Shown here: positions 31,797 to 41,638 of the stretch, in pieces
How positions within the stretch are numbered: the first letter of the stretch is position 1
Layout: each line of letters opens with the position of its first letter
Origin: JBJHAX01 sp050480705
GTDB lineage: Bacteria; Actinomycetota; Nitriliruptoria; Nitriliruptorales; Nitriliruptoraceae
NCBI GenBank assembly: GCA_050480705.1
Contig: JBJHAX010000002.1
Span: 70,781 to 134,780 of the forward strand
DNA length: 64,000 nucleotides
Reading direction: 5' to 3'
Notes under the pieces: model-generated
The model's input: the letters and a program-made list of their open reading frames with translations, nothing else
What the model was told of the DNA's origin: nothing
Database searches by the model: none
Translations under genes and position numbers: made by a program

Positions 31797-34445
31797 TCAG
31801 GCCGGGTCGCGCACCCGTGCGAGCTCGTCGTCGTCCATCGCCAGCACGCGGCCGCGGATCGCATCCACAGAGATCGGCAGCTCGCGCAGCCGCACGCCGA
31901 GTGCGTCATCGATGGCGTTGGCGATCGCTGCCGGCACCAGCGGCGAGGTGATCTCCCCGGCGCCGAGCGGCCGTATTCCCGCACGGTCGAGGACGACGAA
32001 CTCCATCGGCGGCACATCCGTGAACCGCGCGACCGGGTAGGTGGACCAGTCCAGGCTGGTGATCCCGCCGCTCGCGAAGGTCACCTGCTCGTACAACGTG
32101 CGACTGATGCCCTGCACGATGCCGCCTTCGAGCTGTTGGCGCAGCCCGCTTCGGTCGACAACAGTGCCGACGTCGACCGCGGCGACGAACCGTGTGAGTG
32201 CCAGCCGGTCGGCGTCGACGTCGACATCGACGTCGACCAGCATCGCGACGTATCCCATGCCGTGGTAGCGACCCAGCGACAGTCCGCGCCCGGCGCCGGA
32301 CGGTCCGACGTGCGGCGTCCAGGCGACCTCCTCAGCCAGCGCGTCGAGCACCTCGATGGCCCGCTGGTCGGCGAGGTGCCGGCGGCGGAACGCGACCGGG
32401 TCCTCGCCCGCGTGCTCGGCGAGCTCATCCATGAACGATTCGATCGCGAACATGTTCGTGAACGATCCGAGCGAGCGCAGCGACCCGGTACGTAGTGGTC
32501 CGCGAACGTGGTCGGCGACGGCTTCGACGGCGGGAAGGTCGTAGATCGGTACCGCGTCGCGGCTGGCGCCCAGCATCGGTCCGCCCCACGGCCGTGCCAC
32601 GGCATCTTCCCGCAGCCAGGAGGCGGCGAGTTTGTCCCCCGTCCCTCTCGGCCGCATGTTGTGCGAGTCCGAGCGGACGCGGTGGCGCCAGGTGACGATC
32701 GTGCCGTCGTCGGTGGTCGCCTCGATGTCGACGGTCATCGCCGGGCCGTAGGGCTCCCAGGCGAACTCGTCGGTGGAGGCGAGCTGCAGGCTCACCGGAC
32801 GGGGCGCGACCGCCAGTGCGGCGACGGCTGCGAAGGCCGCAGCGTCGTCCGCAGCGTTCTGGCCGTACGCGCCGGGCCCATGGGCATGGTTGACCGCGAT
32901 GTGCTCCTCGGGCATGTCGAACAGCACCGCGAGTTCACGACGCAGCGGGAAGACACCCTGCGCGTGTGTCCAGACCTGCAGCGTGCGGCCGTCGTGCAGC
33001 GCGACGGCACACGACGGCGCCATCGCGCCGTGCGCCTGATACGGCTTCGCATAGCTCGCGCGGTGGGTGGCCGCACCGGCTGGATGGTCGGCGAGCCCGT
33101 CGTCGCGTTCGACGTAGGGCTCGGACGGCAGCGAGCGAAGCTGCTCGATCAGCGGACCACGAACGTCCAGGCCGGGATCGTCCCAGCTCGCCGAGGCGGC
33201 CAGCACCGCGGCGGCACGGACGGCCTGCGCCTCGTCGACGGCGACGACGATCAGCAGGCTGCCGTCGCGCACGACCTCGACGACGCCGTCGAGTCCGGCG
33301 ACCCGCTCAGTGTCCGCATCGACCAGGCGCGCGTCGTAGGTGGGGGGCAGCACAACACGCGCATACAGCATGTCGTCGAGGACGAGATCGTGGACGAAGG
33401 CGGCGCCGCGGAGCTTGCCCGCCAGGTCGGTACGCGTGGACGCCTCCATTGCAGCGAGCACTCGCCAATCGGGCCGGTCTTCGAGCGTCGCGACACCTTT
33501 GATCTCACCGCCGCGCGAGAGCTCGTCGAAGCCGACCCGGTGATCGCCTGCTCGCACCCCGCCGTCGGGATCGATCTCCACGGCGTCGATGCCGACGTCG
33601 AGGATGCCAGCGGCACGCTCCAGCAACAGCCGGCGCATCGCACGGCTCATCGTGGCCAGGGTCGCGCCGCCGTCGCGCATCGAGCGGCTGCCGGCGGTCA
33701 CCCCTTCGTCCGGACTGCGCGTGGTCGAGGAACCGTCGACGACGACGACGTCGGGGTCGACGCCGAGTTGCGAGGCGACGATGCGACGCAGCCCCTCGTG
33801 GACGGCCTGGCCGATCTCGGAGCGACCGCTGTTGACCCGTACGTGTCCCTCGTCGTCGAGTGCGAGCCAGGCCTCCACGTCAGGCGGGTCGAGCGCGATG
33901 TCGGGAACGTCTTCGGCGACGCCGGTGTCGGCGGGACGCAGCTGCATGCTGCCGTCCGCAGGCTCGATCTCGAGCGCCGCGCAGGCGGCGTCCATGAGCC
34001 GCGCATGCGTGCCGCAGCGGCACAACTGGTCGTTCAGTTCGCCGGCGAGATCCTCCGCGGAGGCGGGCGCGTCGCCCTGCTGCACCATGCCGCACAGGCG
34101 CATCACGATCCCGTTGACGCAGTACCCGCACTGTGCGGCCTGGCGCTCCAGGAACGCCGAGCGCACGTCAGCGAGGCCTGCGTGCCCGTCGAGCCCTTCC
34201 GGGGTGAGGATCGAGGTCCCCGCGACGTCGCCGACGGTGCGTTGGCAGGCGCGTTGCGCCACACCGTCGATGAGCACGGTGCACGCACCGCATTCGCCGA
34301 TCGCGCACCCGGGTCGCACCCCGTGCAGGCCGAGCTGGCCGCGCAATGCGAGCAGCAGCGAAGGGTCGCCTCGCTCCTCGAGCGTCACCTCGTCACCGTT
34401 GACGCGCAGCGCCACGGTCCCGGAACCTTCGGCGTGATCGACCAT
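31797..34445 (-). CDS. Single-chain [2Fe-2S]-molybdopterin hydroxylase (xanthine dehydrogenase/IorAB family)
   Basis: This 882-residue protein fuses the small iron-sulfur subunit to the large molybdenum subunit. Residues 1-155 hold both [2Fe-2S] clusters: C47, C52, C55 and C67 (plant-type), then C106, C109, C142 and C144 (QCGYC and CRCGTHARL). Residues 170-882 are the molybdopterin part, with 'NSGRSEIGQAVHEGLRRIVA', 'SYAKPYQAHGAMAPSCAVAL', 'GGIVQGISRTLYEQ' and the active-site Glu near residue 831 in GAGEITSPLV. The arrangement is closest to isoquinoline/nicotinate-type oxidoreductases, where the two subunits are usually separate. No FAD subunit and no XdhC-type chaperone lie nearby, so electrons may go to a cytochrome or another acceptor. 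It hydroxylates an N-heterocycle or aldehyde; the substrate is unknown. Confidence 0.85.
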   Translation of the reverse strand: MVDHAEGSGTVALRVNGDEVTLEERGDPSLLLALRGQLGLHGVRPGCAIGECGACTVLIDGVAQRACQRTVGDVAGTSILTPEGLDGHAGLADVRSAFLERQAAQCGYCVNGIVMRLCGMVQQGDAPASAEDLAGELNDQLCRCGTHARLMDAACAALEIEPADGSMQLRPADTGVAEDVPDIALDPPDVEAWLALDDEGHVRVNSGRSEIGQAVHEGLRRIVASQLGVDPDVVVVDGSSTTRSPDEGVTAGSRSMRDGGATLATMSRAMRRLLLERAAGILDVGIDAVEIDPDGGVRAGDHRVGFDELSRGGEIKGVATLEDRPDWRVLAAMEASTRTDLAGKLRGAAFVHDLVLDDMLYARVVLPPTYDARLVDADTERVAGLDGVVEVVRDGSLLIVVAVDEAQAVRAAAVLAASASWDDPGLDVRGPLIEQLRSLPSEPYVERDDGLADHPAGAATHRASYAKPYQAHGAMAPSCAVALHDGRTLQVWTHAQGVFPLRRELAVLFDMPEEHIAVNHAHGPGAYGQNAADDAAAFAAVAALAVAPRPVSLQLASTDEFAWEPYGPAMTVDIEATTDDGTIVTWRHRVRSDSHNMRPRGTGDKLAASWLREDAVARPWGGPMLGASRDAVPIYDLPAVEAVADHVRGPLRTGSLRSLGSFTNMFAIESFMDELAEHAGEDPVAFRRRHLADQRAIEVLDALAEEVAWTPHVGPSGAGRGLSLGRYHGMGYVAMLVDVDVDVDADRLALTRFVAAVDVGTVVDRSGLRQQLEGGIVQGISRTLYEQVTFASGGITSLDWSTYPVARFTDVPPMEFVVLDRAGIRPLGAGEITSPLVPAAIANAIDDALGVRLRELPISVDAIRGRVLAMDDDELARVRDPA

Positions 34446-34517
34446 GGTCGCGTGCCTCGTCGTCGGCGGCGGCTTGGCGACGCAGCCTACGCGACGACGC
34501 GTGGCGAGCCGGCTGGC

Positions 34518-35018
34518 TCAGTCCGAGGAAGCGTCGGATTCGCGGCGCAACCACACGGTCTGCACGTCGACGCCTGCGTCGTTGATGAGGTTGTAGACCG
34601 GACAGCGCGCCTCGGTCTCCTCGACGATCTCCTCGAGCCGCTCGAGTGGCTCGTCGGTGTGCACCGTCGCCTGCATCCGCACGGTCTGGAAATGCGGGCG
34701 CACGTTGCGGTTTCCCTGCAGTCCGCGAAGGTCGAGGGTGAACTCCGCCTCGAAGTCGATGCGCTCGTAGTCGAACCCGAACTCTTTGGCGGCTTTGTTG
34801 AAGGTCACGCTCTCGCAGCCACAGAGTGCCGCGAGCACCGTCTCCAGCGGGGTTGCCGCCTTGCCCGTCCCCCCGTGCTGCACCGGCTCGTCGGTGATGA
34901 TCGTGCCCTCGTTCGCCTCGATGACGGTGTGCATCGACGCATGGTTGACGGCCGTGATCTTGGTCCGTCGCACGATCGGATCGCCGGCGTCGTGTTCTTC
35001 GGCAACACGTGTCGACAT
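34518..35018 (-). CDS. OsmC/Ohr-family protein
   Basis: The 166-residue protein has the OsmC fold: 'GTGKAATPLETVLAALCGCESVTF' contains the first Cys (C66 or C68) and 'ETEARCPVYNLIND' the second (C139). These two positions form the peroxide-reactive pair in OsmC proteins. 'PHFQTVRMQATVHTDEPLER' is the linking strand and helix. Proteins of this type reduce organic peroxides or act in other thiol chemistry; the LAALCGCES form is the generic OsmC branch rather than Ohr. The ATG has GAGGAG upstream. It is divergent from an MFS gene and lies 72 bp upstream of the hydroxylase gene, so the two may be co-transcribed. Confidence 0.85.
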   Translation of the reverse strand: MSTRVAEEHDAGDPIVRRTKITAVNHASMHTVIEANEGTIITDEPVQHGGTGKAATPLETVLAALCGCESVTFNKAAKEFGFDYERIDFEAEFTLDLRGLQGNRNVRPHFQTVRMQATVHTDEPLERLEEIVEETEARCPVYNLINDAGVDVQTVWLRRESDASSD

Positions 35019-35315
35019 CGTCGCTCCTCGCTGTTCGTCGCGTCGCCCGGCGGGCGACGGCGCGGGTTCGCACCGCTGGTGGTGTCCAACCCCGCATGGG
35101 ACACGTCTATTCCACCAGCGCGGCCGGACGTCGATTTCGCGCGAGCCCAGCCATCCCCCGCCATCGTGTGCGTGCACCCACCGCATGCGCAGAGCGGGCC
35201 GTGCGGTGCGCGTACGCTTGCGCAAGCCGACGCCCGGTGGACTCGTTCGCCGGCGCGCCTTCTCGTGGAGCCGTGCCCCGGCGGCCCCACCGTGACGCGA
35301 ACAGGAACGTCTCCG
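35019..35315. promoter_or_regulatory. Divergent osmC/MFS control region with palindromes
   Basis: No gene is supported here. A perfect 12-bp palindrome GCTTGCGCAAGC (35216-35227) overlaps a TACGCT box (35213-35218) pointing towards the MFS gene, an arrangement typical of an operator over a -10. An 8-bp hairpin CGTCGCCC/GGGCGACG lies at 35041-35059 in the osmC leader. Neither resembles the LacI-type sites elsewhere in the window, so another regulator is likely. Confidence 0.4.
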
Positions 35316-36500
35316 GTGATCCGACGTGCCGCACTGGTCCTCACCCTGCTGCTGACGATGTCGGTCGGCACCGTCTACCAGTTCGCGATCCCGGTACTGG
35401 GGCCCCTGCTGATCCCCGAATTCGGGCTGTCCCGCGCCCAGCTCGGTGCGATCGTGACCGGGTTCTTTCTCGCTGGCGCGGTCGCGTCACCGTCCGCGGG
35501 CAAGCTCACCGACAGGATCGGCGGACGTCGCGCCCTGTTCGCGTGCGTCACGCTCGGCGGCGTGGCGATCCTTCTGGGGAGCTTGAGCACGGGCCTGGTG
35601 ATGCTCGTGATCGCCGCGGGGATCGCCGGGATGAGCAGCGCGTTCACCAACCCGGCGACCAACCGCATCATCCTGCGAACGTTCCCGCCGGGCCGACGCG
35701 GGATCGTGACCGGCTTCAAGCAGTCCGGCGTGCAGTTCGGCGGGCTGTTCGTCGGCGTGGCACTGCCGACGGTCGCGCTGGCGGCCGGCTGGCGCTGGGC
35801 GATGGTGCTGCCCGTCATACTCGCTGTCGTCGCCATCGCGGTCGGCGCGCGCGTGCTTCCGCGAACGCTCGACGAGGTCGCTGTGTCGACCGCCGCCTCG
35901 CAATCGGCGACCGAACGCAACCCGACGCTGGCGACGCTGTGCGTGTACGCGGCGCTGATGGGGTTCGGCATGTCGTCGGTCAACACCTACCTGCCCGTCT
36001 ACGCGGTCGACACCATCGGGATGTCGGTGACGACCGCGGGGATGGTGACCGCGACGATGGGCGCGATCGGCGTGCTGGCACGCATGAGCTGGGGTGCGGT
36101 GGCCGACCGGATCCGCCAGCCCATCGCGGTGCTTCCGGTGCTGGGCGCGGTCGCACTGATCAGCAGCATGCTGATCGCCTCGGCCGGCCGGCTCGGACCA
36201 GCCGCGCTGTGGGCGGGGGCGGTGCTGTTCGGCACGAGCGCGTTCGGCTGGAACGGGGTGGCGATGCTGGTCGCGATGACCATCGTCGACGACGCACGGG
36301 CGGGATGGGCGAGCGGACGTGTCGTGCTGTTCTACTTCGCCGGCCTGGTCTCAAGCCCGGTGCCGTTCGGCATGCTCACCGACCTCACCGGCAGCTACCT
36401 GTACGGCTGGTTCGGGCTCGGCGCCGCGTTCATACTGGCCACACTGACGAGCTTGACCGGCGCGGCACGCGCGAAGCGGGAGGCCTCCGCGACCGCGTGA
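35316..36500 (+). CDS. MFS transporter
   Basis: The 394-residue protein has twelve hydrophobic segments and the MFS loop motif 'GKLTDRIGGRRALFA' between helices 2 and 3, with a weaker copy in the second half ('GAVADRIRQPIAVLP'). A long conserved 'GIVTGFKQSGVQFGGLFVG' in helix 5 is shared with the other two MFS proteins of this window ('GIAFGIKQSSVPTAG', 'GVAFGIKQASPPAAS'), so all three belong to one organic-acid or solute branch of the CynX/NreB-like MFS. The GTG at 35316 has AGGA upstream; a GTG at 35292 is an alternative. The substrate is unknown. It stands alone on the plus strand behind a palindromic promoter. Confidence 0.85.
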   Translation: MIRRAALVLTLLLTMSVGTVYQFAIPVLGPLLIPEFGLSRAQLGAIVTGFFLAGAVASPSAGKLTDRIGGRRALFACVTLGGVAILLGSLSTGLVMLVIAAGIAGMSSAFTNPATNRIILRTFPPGRRGIVTGFKQSGVQFGGLFVGVALPTVALAAGWRWAMVLPVILAVVAIAVGARVLPRTLDEVAVSTAASQSATERNPTLATLCVYAALMGFGMSSVNTYLPVYAVDTIGMSVTTAGMVTATMGAIGVLARMSWGAVADRIRQPIAVLPVLGAVALISSMLIASAGRLGPAALWAGAVLFGTSAFGWNGVAMLVAMTIVDDARAGWASGRVVLFYFAGLVSSPVPFGMLTDLTGSYLYGWFGLGAAFILATLTSLTGAARAKREASATA

Positions 36501-36579
36501 GCGCGGTTGTGCAGGCGGCGACTGGGGCGCACCGGTCGGGTGGGACACACTGTCCGGCGTCGCGCCGCAGCGACGATGG

Positions 36580-37548
36580 TCAGCTGGGCCGTCGCGACGA
36601 CAGGTCGTCGGCCGGGGGCTGCAGTCCGTCGGGCACGTCGCGGTCTTCGGAGACGAGTTCGAGGCCCGCGCCTTCGGCTGCGGTGTGCAGCAGCCGGGCG
36701 AAGTCCTCGTCGCCGTAGCCGCGCCCGATCACGTCGACGAGCAGTTGGTGGATCAGCGCCGAGGAGTGCAGCGGCACGTCGAGGTCACGTGCGGCCGCGA
36801 GCCCGAGTTCGAAGTCCTTGCGCAGCAGGTGGCTGGTGAAGGTCGGTGTGTAGTCCAGGTTGACCATCCCCGGCGCCTTGTAGCGGGTGAACATCGAGCC
36901 CATCGCGCTGCCGTTGATGAACTCGAGGTAGTCGGCGCGTGAGATGCCGCCCTTCTCGGCGAGCACCGTCGTCTCGGCGAGCGCCTGGATGACCATTCCG
37001 AGGATCAGGTTGTGGCAGATCTTCACGAGCCGCGCCCGGTCGCCCTCGCCGACGTAGGTGACCGTCGGACCGAACACCTTCAGGTAGGGCTCCGCCTCCT
37101 CGAACGCATTGCGCGGGCCGCTGACGACCACGCCCAGACGTCCCGACTTGACCACCTTGGGGCTGCCCGAGACCGGCGCGGCGAGGATGGCACACCCGAT
37201 CGCGTCCGCCTCGGCCCGCACGTGGTCGGACGCCTCGGCCGAGATCGTCGACGAATCCACGACCATGCGGGTGCGCACACCGTCGGCGCTCAGCAGCCCG
37301 TCGTCGCCGAGCAGCACGTCGATGAACACCTCGGAGGACGACACGATCGAGAAGACGATGTCGCAGTCGGCAAGTTCCGACGGCCGGTCGACGACCGTCG
37401 CGCCGAGCTGGGTGAGCGGCTCGGCCTTGGACCGTGTCCGGTTCCAGACCTTGAGTTCGTGACCGGCATTCAGCAGGCGCAGGGCGATCTCGAAGCCCAT
37501 GCGGCCGGTTCCGATCCATCCGAGCTTTGGCGACCCGGTGTCGCTCAC
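36580..37548 (-). CDS. Beta-hydroxyacid dehydrogenase (3-hydroxyisobutyrate dehydrogenase family)
   Basis: The 322-residue protein has an N-terminal NAD(P) Rossmann domain (LGWIGTGRMGFEIALRLLNA, with GxGxMG) and a C-terminal helical domain. The substrate motif is 'ILAAPVSGSPKVVKSGRLGV' and the catalytic Lys is in 'ARLVKICHNLILG'. Family members oxidise 3-hydroxyisobutyrate, or reduce tartronate semialdehyde, among others. WNRTRSKAE after strand 2 has Asn-Arg-Thr, which usually means NADP preference. The GTG start has GGAGG 6 bp upstream. A good promoter and a LacI-type operator precede it, which links it to the LacI gene 5 kb away. Confidence 0.88.
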   Translation of the reverse strand: MSDTGSPKLGWIGTGRMGFEIALRLLNAGHELKVWNRTRSKAEPLTQLGATVVDRPSELADCDIVFSIVSSSEVFIDVLLGDDGLLSADGVRTRMVVDSSTISAEASDHVRAEADAIGCAILAAPVSGSPKVVKSGRLGVVVSGPRNAFEEAEPYLKVFGPTVTYVGEGDRARLVKICHNLILGMVIQALAETTVLAEKGGISRADYLEFINGSAMGSMFTRYKAPGMVNLDYTPTFTSHLLRKDFELGLAAARDLDVPLHSSALIHQLLVDVIGRGYGDEDFARLLHTAAEGAGLELVSEDRDVPDGLQPPADDLSSRRPS

Positions 37549-37654
37549 AGACAGCCTCCGGTGGTGATCGTGGCCACGCCGGCGCAACCGACACGGGACG
37601 AAGATGGTCGACTATCGCGTGTCGTCGGCTCGGTACACCGATGGCAGCACGACG

Positions 37655-37668
37655 TGCAATCGATTGAT
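37655..37668 (-). promoter_or_regulatory. LacI-type operator before the hydroxyacid dehydrogenase gene
   Basis: TGCAATCGATTGAT matches the palindrome TGCAATCGATTGCA at 12 of 14 positions. It shares the core CAATCGATTG with the site at 28795-28808. It begins about 10 bp after the -10 of the promoter described next, so a bound repressor would block initiation or early elongation. Confidence 0.5.
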
Positions 37669-37681
37669 GAGGGCATTGATG

Positions 37682-38515
<834 letters not shown>

Positions 38516-38517
38516 GA

Positions 38518-38961
38518 TCAGACCGCGGCCGGGCCGCGGCTGACGACCAGGTACACGCCTGCGACGATCAGTGCGGCGCCGACGAGACGCAGCGGGTCGA
38601 GCGTGACGGCCCGGTCGGCCACGCGCACCGTCTCGATCGCGAATCCGACGAGCAACTGCACGCCCGTGACGGTCGCCAGCGTCGAGGCGAGTCCGATCCC
38701 GCCGACGGCGATCGTGATGCCGGTGACGAGCAACACACCGGCGACACCGGCGAGCAGGCCCCACCAAGCACGCCGAACGACCTCGACGTGGAATCCGAGC
38801 CGAGCCACCAGCACGCCGATGAGTCCGAACGCGACACCGCCGACGTGCACCCACGTCGAGGCGACGAACGGGTGCAGGCGCTGGCCGAACGCGCCGAGAA
38901 TGGCGGACTGGGTGGCGATGAGCACGCCTGCGAAGATCGCGGCGAACAGGGCCGGGTGCAC
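38518..38961 (-). CDS. Small DMT-family (YdcZ/DUF606-like) membrane protein
   Basis: The 147-residue protein has five hydrophobic segments, roughly residues 3-22, 32-53, 66-87, 94-113 and 125-142, the layout of the half-size DMT/YdcZ family that works as a homodimer or heterodimer. 'WWGLLAGVAGVLLVTGIT' and 'GVQLLVGFAIETV' are typical helices. The GTG start has GGAGAA close upstream. It is followed after 2 bp by an ABC ATPase gene. DMT transporters need no ATPase, so the pairing is curious. Its substrate cannot be read. Confidence 0.75.
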   Translation of the reverse strand: MHPALFAAIFAGVLIATQSAILGAFGQRLHPFVASTWVHVGGVAFGLIGVLVARLGFHVEVVRRAWWGLLAGVAGVLLVTGITIAVGGIGLASTLATVTGVQLLVGFAIETVRVADRAVTLDPLRLVGAALIVAGVYLVVSRGPAAV

Positions 38962-39005
38962 GACGTTCTCCGGGTTCGACGACGACGGCTGAGCCTAACG
39001 CCGTG

Positions 39006-40199
39006 TCAGATGAAGCACACCGCGACGAGCCACGGGTAGGGGTTGACGGCGCTGCCGCCGCCGGGGTGGCGCTCGAAGTGGATGTGGGGTGCGCCACCGC
39101 GGGCGTTGCCGGTGTTGCCGTTGAACGCGACCAGCTCGCCGGCCTCGACACGTTGATCCGCGTGCAGTCCGGGCGCATAGCCCTGCAGGTGGGTGTAGAA
39201 ATAGGTGGAGCCGTCGTCGGCCCGCAGATACAGCGAGATGCCGCCGCGGGCACTCGAGTGCAGCCGTTCGATCACCCCGGAGGTGAACGCGAACACCGGC
39301 GCACCCATCGGGCCCATGATGTCGGTGCCACGGTGACCGCGGCCACCGGAACGGGGGTGGCCCCACGAGTCGATGAAGTGGGTCACCGCCGGATCCATCG
39401 GGCACGCGTACACGCCCTGCTGCGACTCCGACCGGATCATCAGCTGCCGGCTGCTCATCTCCTCGAGCGCAGACACGATCGTCTCTGCGTCGTCGAGTTC
39501 GCGCTCGAGTTCGACGCGGGCCGCCTCGAGCTCGACCTCGAGCTCGGCGAGACGCTGCTGACGGTCATGGGCAAGCGCGCGAACCTGATCGAGGGAGGCC
39601 TGCAGCGCGAGTGCATCGTCGAGGCCGACCCGTTCACGCTGCTGGATGGTGGCGAACAGGGTGGCGCGTTCCACCGCGACCGACGGCTGCGACGCCGTGA
39701 GCAGCGCATCGAAGACCCCGCTCGATCCGTGCTTGTAGACGTCACGCGCACGCGTGCCCAGCGTCGTACGCAACTCGTCGACCTGCGCCTCGAGGCGCTG
39801 CTCGCGACCACGCAGGTCATCGAGTTCGTCGTGTGTCCGCTCGAGTTCGACGAGTGCATTCTCGTAGCGGGTCGCCATCTCGTCGCGGCGCTCACGCAGT
39901 TCGCGGGCGCGGTTGCGCGCCTCACCGAGCGGATCACCCAGCGTGCGGGGTGCTTCGAGCGCCTGCGGACCCATCAACGTGCCGGCGCTGTCGGAGTTGG
40001 CCGTCGCGCCGGCTGCACGCATGACGCCGGCTCGGCCATCACGCGTGGCCACATCGGCGGTTGCGTCCGCAGCCACCTCGGCCGTGGCGACTGCCGGGGC
40101 GGTGGCGACCAGCGCGAAGCCGGCGATCACCGCAACGCTGGCGCGCAGGCGCCCGGGTGCCGCGGCGCGCGCGCAGGCGCGCAGCGTGAGACGACGCAT
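39006..40199 (-). CDS. Secreted coiled-coil M23 (LytM-type) peptidase A
   Basis: The 397-residue protein has a Sec-type signal (about residues 1-40, ending AVATA), a long Glu/Arg-rich coiled coil (residues 90-255) and a C-terminal M23 domain. The zinc site is complete: H289 and D293 (GHRGTD), H337 (YTHL) and H374 (PHIHF). It should cleave peptidoglycan cross-links or act as an activator of amidases, in the manner of EnvC- and RipA-linked factors. Conserved cysteines C266 and C395 may form a disulfide. A hydrophilic insert (residues 41-90) is unique to this copy. It is the most divergent of three adjacent paralogues. The ATG follows GAGGA. Confidence 0.88.
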   Translation of the reverse strand: MRRLTLRACARAAAPGRLRASVAVIAGFALVATAPAVATAEVAADATADVATRDGRAGVMRAAGATANSDSAGTLMGPQALEAPRTLGDPLGEARNRARELRERRDEMATRYENALVELERTHDELDDLRGREQRLEAQVDELRTTLGTRARDVYKHGSSGVFDALLTASQPSVAVERATLFATIQQRERVGLDDALALQASLDQVRALAHDRQQRLAELEVELEAARVELERELDDAETIVSALEEMSSRQLMIRSESQQGVYACPMDPAVTHFIDSWGHPRSGGRGHRGTDIMGPMGAPVFAFTSGVIERLHSSARGGISLYLRADDGSTYFYTHLQGYAPGLHADQRVEAGELVAFNGNTGNARGGAPHIHFERHPGGGSAVNPYPWLVAVCFI

Positions 40200-40283
40200 C
40201 GTTGGATGGTCCTCAGTCGAGGGATCCCGGCCGTCGGACGCGCATTCGCTGCGATCCGGTGGTGGACGCCGGGTGATGTGGCC

Positions 40284-40335
40284 CCACAGGGTGCCCGGTC
40301 CCGTCCGGGGTGCCAACTTGGGGGTGGCCCTGTGG
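40284..40335 (-). terminator. Inverted repeat after M23 peptidase B, possible terminator
   Basis: CCACAGGG (40284-40291) and CCCTGTGG (40328-40335) flank a GC-rich 36-bp segment with a smaller CCCGG/CCGGG repeat inside. It lies 60 bp beyond the stop of peptidase B on its transcript. There is no T-run. Confidence 0.35.
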
Positions 40336-40397
40336 ACGGTGTCCGCGGCGCGGCGCTCGCAGCGCCCGGATCTCCGAAACGGCGCTGCTGCGTGCGG

Positions 40398-41444
40398 TCA
40401 GAAGCAGGCTGCGGCGAGCCACGGGTAGGGGTTGATGGCTGCGCCGCCGCCCGGATGGATTTCGAAATGGACGTGTGGCGCGCTCGGCGAGGCGTTGCCG
40501 GTCGAGCCGTTGCGCGCCACCCATTCTCCCGCCGACACCCGGCGCCCGGGGTTCATCCCCGGGGCGAGACTGTTGAGGTGGGCGTAGAAGTAGACGTTGC
40601 CGTCGTCGCCGCGCTGGTACAGGCCGAGCCCCCCGAGTCCGCTCCACGACGAGCGCATGATCACCCCGGAGGTGAACGCGTACACCGGGTGGTCGTGCGG
40701 CGCCATCACGTCGGTGCCCCGGTGACGGCGGCCCCCGGAGCGGGGGTCACCCCACGAATCCCTGAACCTGAACGCGCTGTCGAACAGGCACGCGTAGATC
40801 CCCTGCTGCGGGCCGCGATCGATGCGGACCTGGCGCGCGACCATCGTGCGGATCGAGTGCGCGGTGGCCTCGGCCGCCTCGAGCTGCGACATGAGACTCG
40901 CCGCCTGCGCATCGAGTTGCTCCTCGAGTTCGAGCAGCGACCTCTCGCGGTCGGCGACCAGCGCACGGATCTGCCCGAGCGAGGTTCGGGTCGCCATCGC
41001 CTCCTCCAGGCGCGTGCCCTCCCGCACCTGCAGCGTGGAGATCATCGCGGCACGCTCCACCGCCTCCTGCGAACCTCCCGACGCCAGCAGCAGCTCCAGT
41101 GATGCGGTCGATCCCTGCTTAAACACCGAGCGGGCACGTTCGGACAGCAACCGCTCGGCAGCAGCGGCGTCGCGTTCGAGCCGCCCTTCCTGCCGGCGCA
41201 GATGCTCGAGTTCCTGACGGGCTTCCTCGATGGCGACCAGAGAGCGTTCGTAGGCGTCGAGGGTGGCGTCGAGCTCGTCGCCGAGCTCATCGACCCGCCG
41301 CTCGGCCTCGTCGAGGTCGTCGAGGGTGACAGCGGTGGCGGTCGTGGAAGGCACGACGACGGCCACAACGAGGCCCGCGATGACACCGGCGACCGCTGTG
41401 CGAGCAACCGGAGTGCGGGCGCGCGTGCGGCGCCGAGGGGCCAT
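40398..41444 (-). CDS. Secreted coiled-coil M23 (LytM-type) peptidase B
   Basis: This is a 348-residue paralogue of the neighbours. An N-terminal arginine-rich and hydrophobic signal (residues 1-38) is followed by a coiled coil (40-205) with the segment LSERARSVFKQGSTASLELL, shared nearly unchanged with copy C. The M23 domain has H241 and D245 (RHRGTD), H289 and H326 (PHVHF), so the zinc site is intact. C219 in 'GIYACLFDSAF' and C347 in the terminal AAACF are conserved with copy C. The protein ends with Phe directly after the Cys. Peptidoglycan hydrolysis or amidase activation in cell division is likely. The ATG is preferred over a GTG one codon upstream. Confidence 0.88.
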   Translation of the reverse strand: MAPRRRTRARTPVARTAVAGVIAGLVVAVVVPSTTATAVTLDDLDEAERRVDELGDELDATLDAYERSLVAIEEARQELEHLRRQEGRLERDAAAAERLLSERARSVFKQGSTASLELLLASGGSQEAVERAAMISTLQVREGTRLEEAMATRTSLGQIRALVADRERSLLELEEQLDAQAASLMSQLEAAEATAHSIRTMVARQVRIDRGPQQGIYACLFDSAFRFRDSWGDPRSGGRRHRGTDVMAPHDHPVYAFTSGVIMRSSWSGLGGLGLYQRGDDGNVYFYAHLNSLAPGMNPGRRVSAGEWVARNGSTGNASPSAPHVHFEIHPGGGAAINPYPWLAAACF

Positions 41445-41638
41445 CACCGCCGCTGCGCGCAGGCGTGCGCCGTTGATCCGTGCCTGCTCACGCCCGTCAC
41501 GTGCGCTCCGCCGTCGAGGTCGCAGCGACGATAGCCAGTGGCGTCGCGCGACGACGAGTCCAGCCGGCCACGGGTGAAGCGTCGAGGTGTCGAGCATGCG
41601 GCCGCGACGCCATCCGGCCTGTGACGTTCGCCGCCGTG

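Noticed and set aside
32508..35315. Very long plus-strand open frame running through the hydroxylase and osmC genes
   Set aside because: It is antisense to two genes with clear cysteine, metal and active-site motifs, and its translation is Arg/Gly/Val-rich without domains. Only its end, the MFS gene from 35316, is real.
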